From positions 7,388,130-7,452,129 of the forward strand of contig JASSKH010000030.1 of NCBI GenBank assembly GCA_031763025.1: a stretch of DNA of 64,000 nt, given 5' to 3'. The notes under the pieces were generated by a model that had not been told where the DNA came from, ran no database searches, and worked only from the letters and a program-made list of their open reading frames with translations. A program made the translations under genes and the position numbers. This document shows, in pieces, positions 63,561-64,000 of this stretch (position 1 is its first letter; each line of letters starts with the position of its first letter). This DNA comes from Macrocystis pyrifera (taxonomy: Eukaryota > Sar > Phaeophyceae > Laminariales > Laminariaceae).

Positions 63561-64000
63561 AGAGAAGGGTGGAGCAATGGCAGCCGGTGAGGTAGATCGA
63601 TGTAAAACGCGGAATTAGGTACAGAAGGGGGCTATCCTAGACGACTGGCGAAGGTCCCCTTATTTGGTTCCCCTCGGGTTCTTCTTCTTCCTGGGAATAG
63701 TTTCGAGAGATCGACCTGAAAACTGCTGTAGTTCAACAGGCTACTGTAGTCCAATAGTCTACTGGATTCCAGTAGGTTTCCTTGCTTGGTTTCCCTTGGT
63801 TTATTCCCTCTTTCTGGGAAAGTTTTGAGTGATCAACGTTGAAGTTAATGTGGCACATTCTCGGATGACAAACACAATACTAATAGCAATAGTTCCGACC
63901 GTCCCGATTAGCACCAAGCTTTGCTTTTGGCGCATACGACAAATGACGCGGCAGGTCAAGTACGGTACGTAGTGATAACGCTGTCTTCCGTTTTTCTACG
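63561..64000. repeat. Anonymous, with a 62-bp imperfect direct repeat
   Basis: Segments at about 63656-63718 and 63778-63843 are imperfect copies (TTGGTTCCCCTCGG ... CTGGGAATAGTTT and TTGGTTTCCCTTGG ... CTGGGAAAGTTTT). No gene is recognised up to the window end. Confidence 0.5.

Noticed and set aside
1..64000. CRISPR arrays, bacterial operons, rRNA genes
   Set aside because: No regularly spaced short repeats with unique spacers, no ribosome-binding-site-led gene strings and no rRNA core sequence; content is eukaryotic TEs.

Overview
This window is a repeat-dominated stretch of a eukaryotic nuclear genome. I see no operons, rRNA, intact tRNA or CRISPR, and no confidently intact host gene. Almost every recognisable coding piece belongs to a decayed retrotransposon: two non-LTR (LINE) families, two tyrosine-recombinase (DIRS-type) elements and one Ty1/copia LTR element. 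Between them lie a tRNA-derived SINE, at least two families of short inverted-repeat elements (MITEs), and orphan dispersed repeats I call R1, R2 and P/Q. The TE protein lineages and the GC-rich third codon positions suggest a large-genomed algal or other stramenopile (brown-alga-like) host. That assignment is inference from family resemblance and is only weakly supported.

Layout. 1-11.5 kb: R1/R2 repeats, a SINE, several tandem repeats (one a 120-bp array open on both strands), and a GC-rich unresolved block rich in poly-C runs. 11.5-14.2 kb, minus strand: the best host-gene candidate, exons with Cys-x2-Cys zinc-finger motifs and strong GC3 bias, split by a CAG-rich higher-order repeat. 14.4-24.2 kb: P/Q, R1 and R2 repeats, a 628-bp foldback element, two SINEs, MITEs and a G-tract island. 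24.2-36.0 kb: LINE-A graveyard. One LINE-A copy is split by a 5.4-kb DIRS-like element (25408-30837). Another (33490-36005) carries a TTAA-flanked MITE and is bracketed by inverted R2 copies.

36.0-41.5 kb: MITEs, including one interrupted by another inverted-repeat element, a 776-bp tandem duplication, and a cluster of four TA-flanked MITEs. 41.6-44.3 kb: second, strongly deleted DIRS-like element next to a GC-rich minisatellite. 44.6-46.1 kb: 3' part of LINE-B, which has a CCHC finger and a restriction-like endonuclease region. 46.24-52.88 kb: Ty1/copia element with two LTRs and a 5-bp target duplication ATGTG. 53-58 kb: an AGT microsatellite, MITEs, a SINE fragment and unresolved sequence. 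60.2-63.6 kb: a longer but degraded LINE-B copy.

Nearly all TE reading frames carry frameshifts or stops, often at homopolymers, so none should be treated as active. The nesting gives a relative order: LINE-A is older than the DIRS insertion and older than the TTAA MITE, and the TA-MITE is older than its own insertion.
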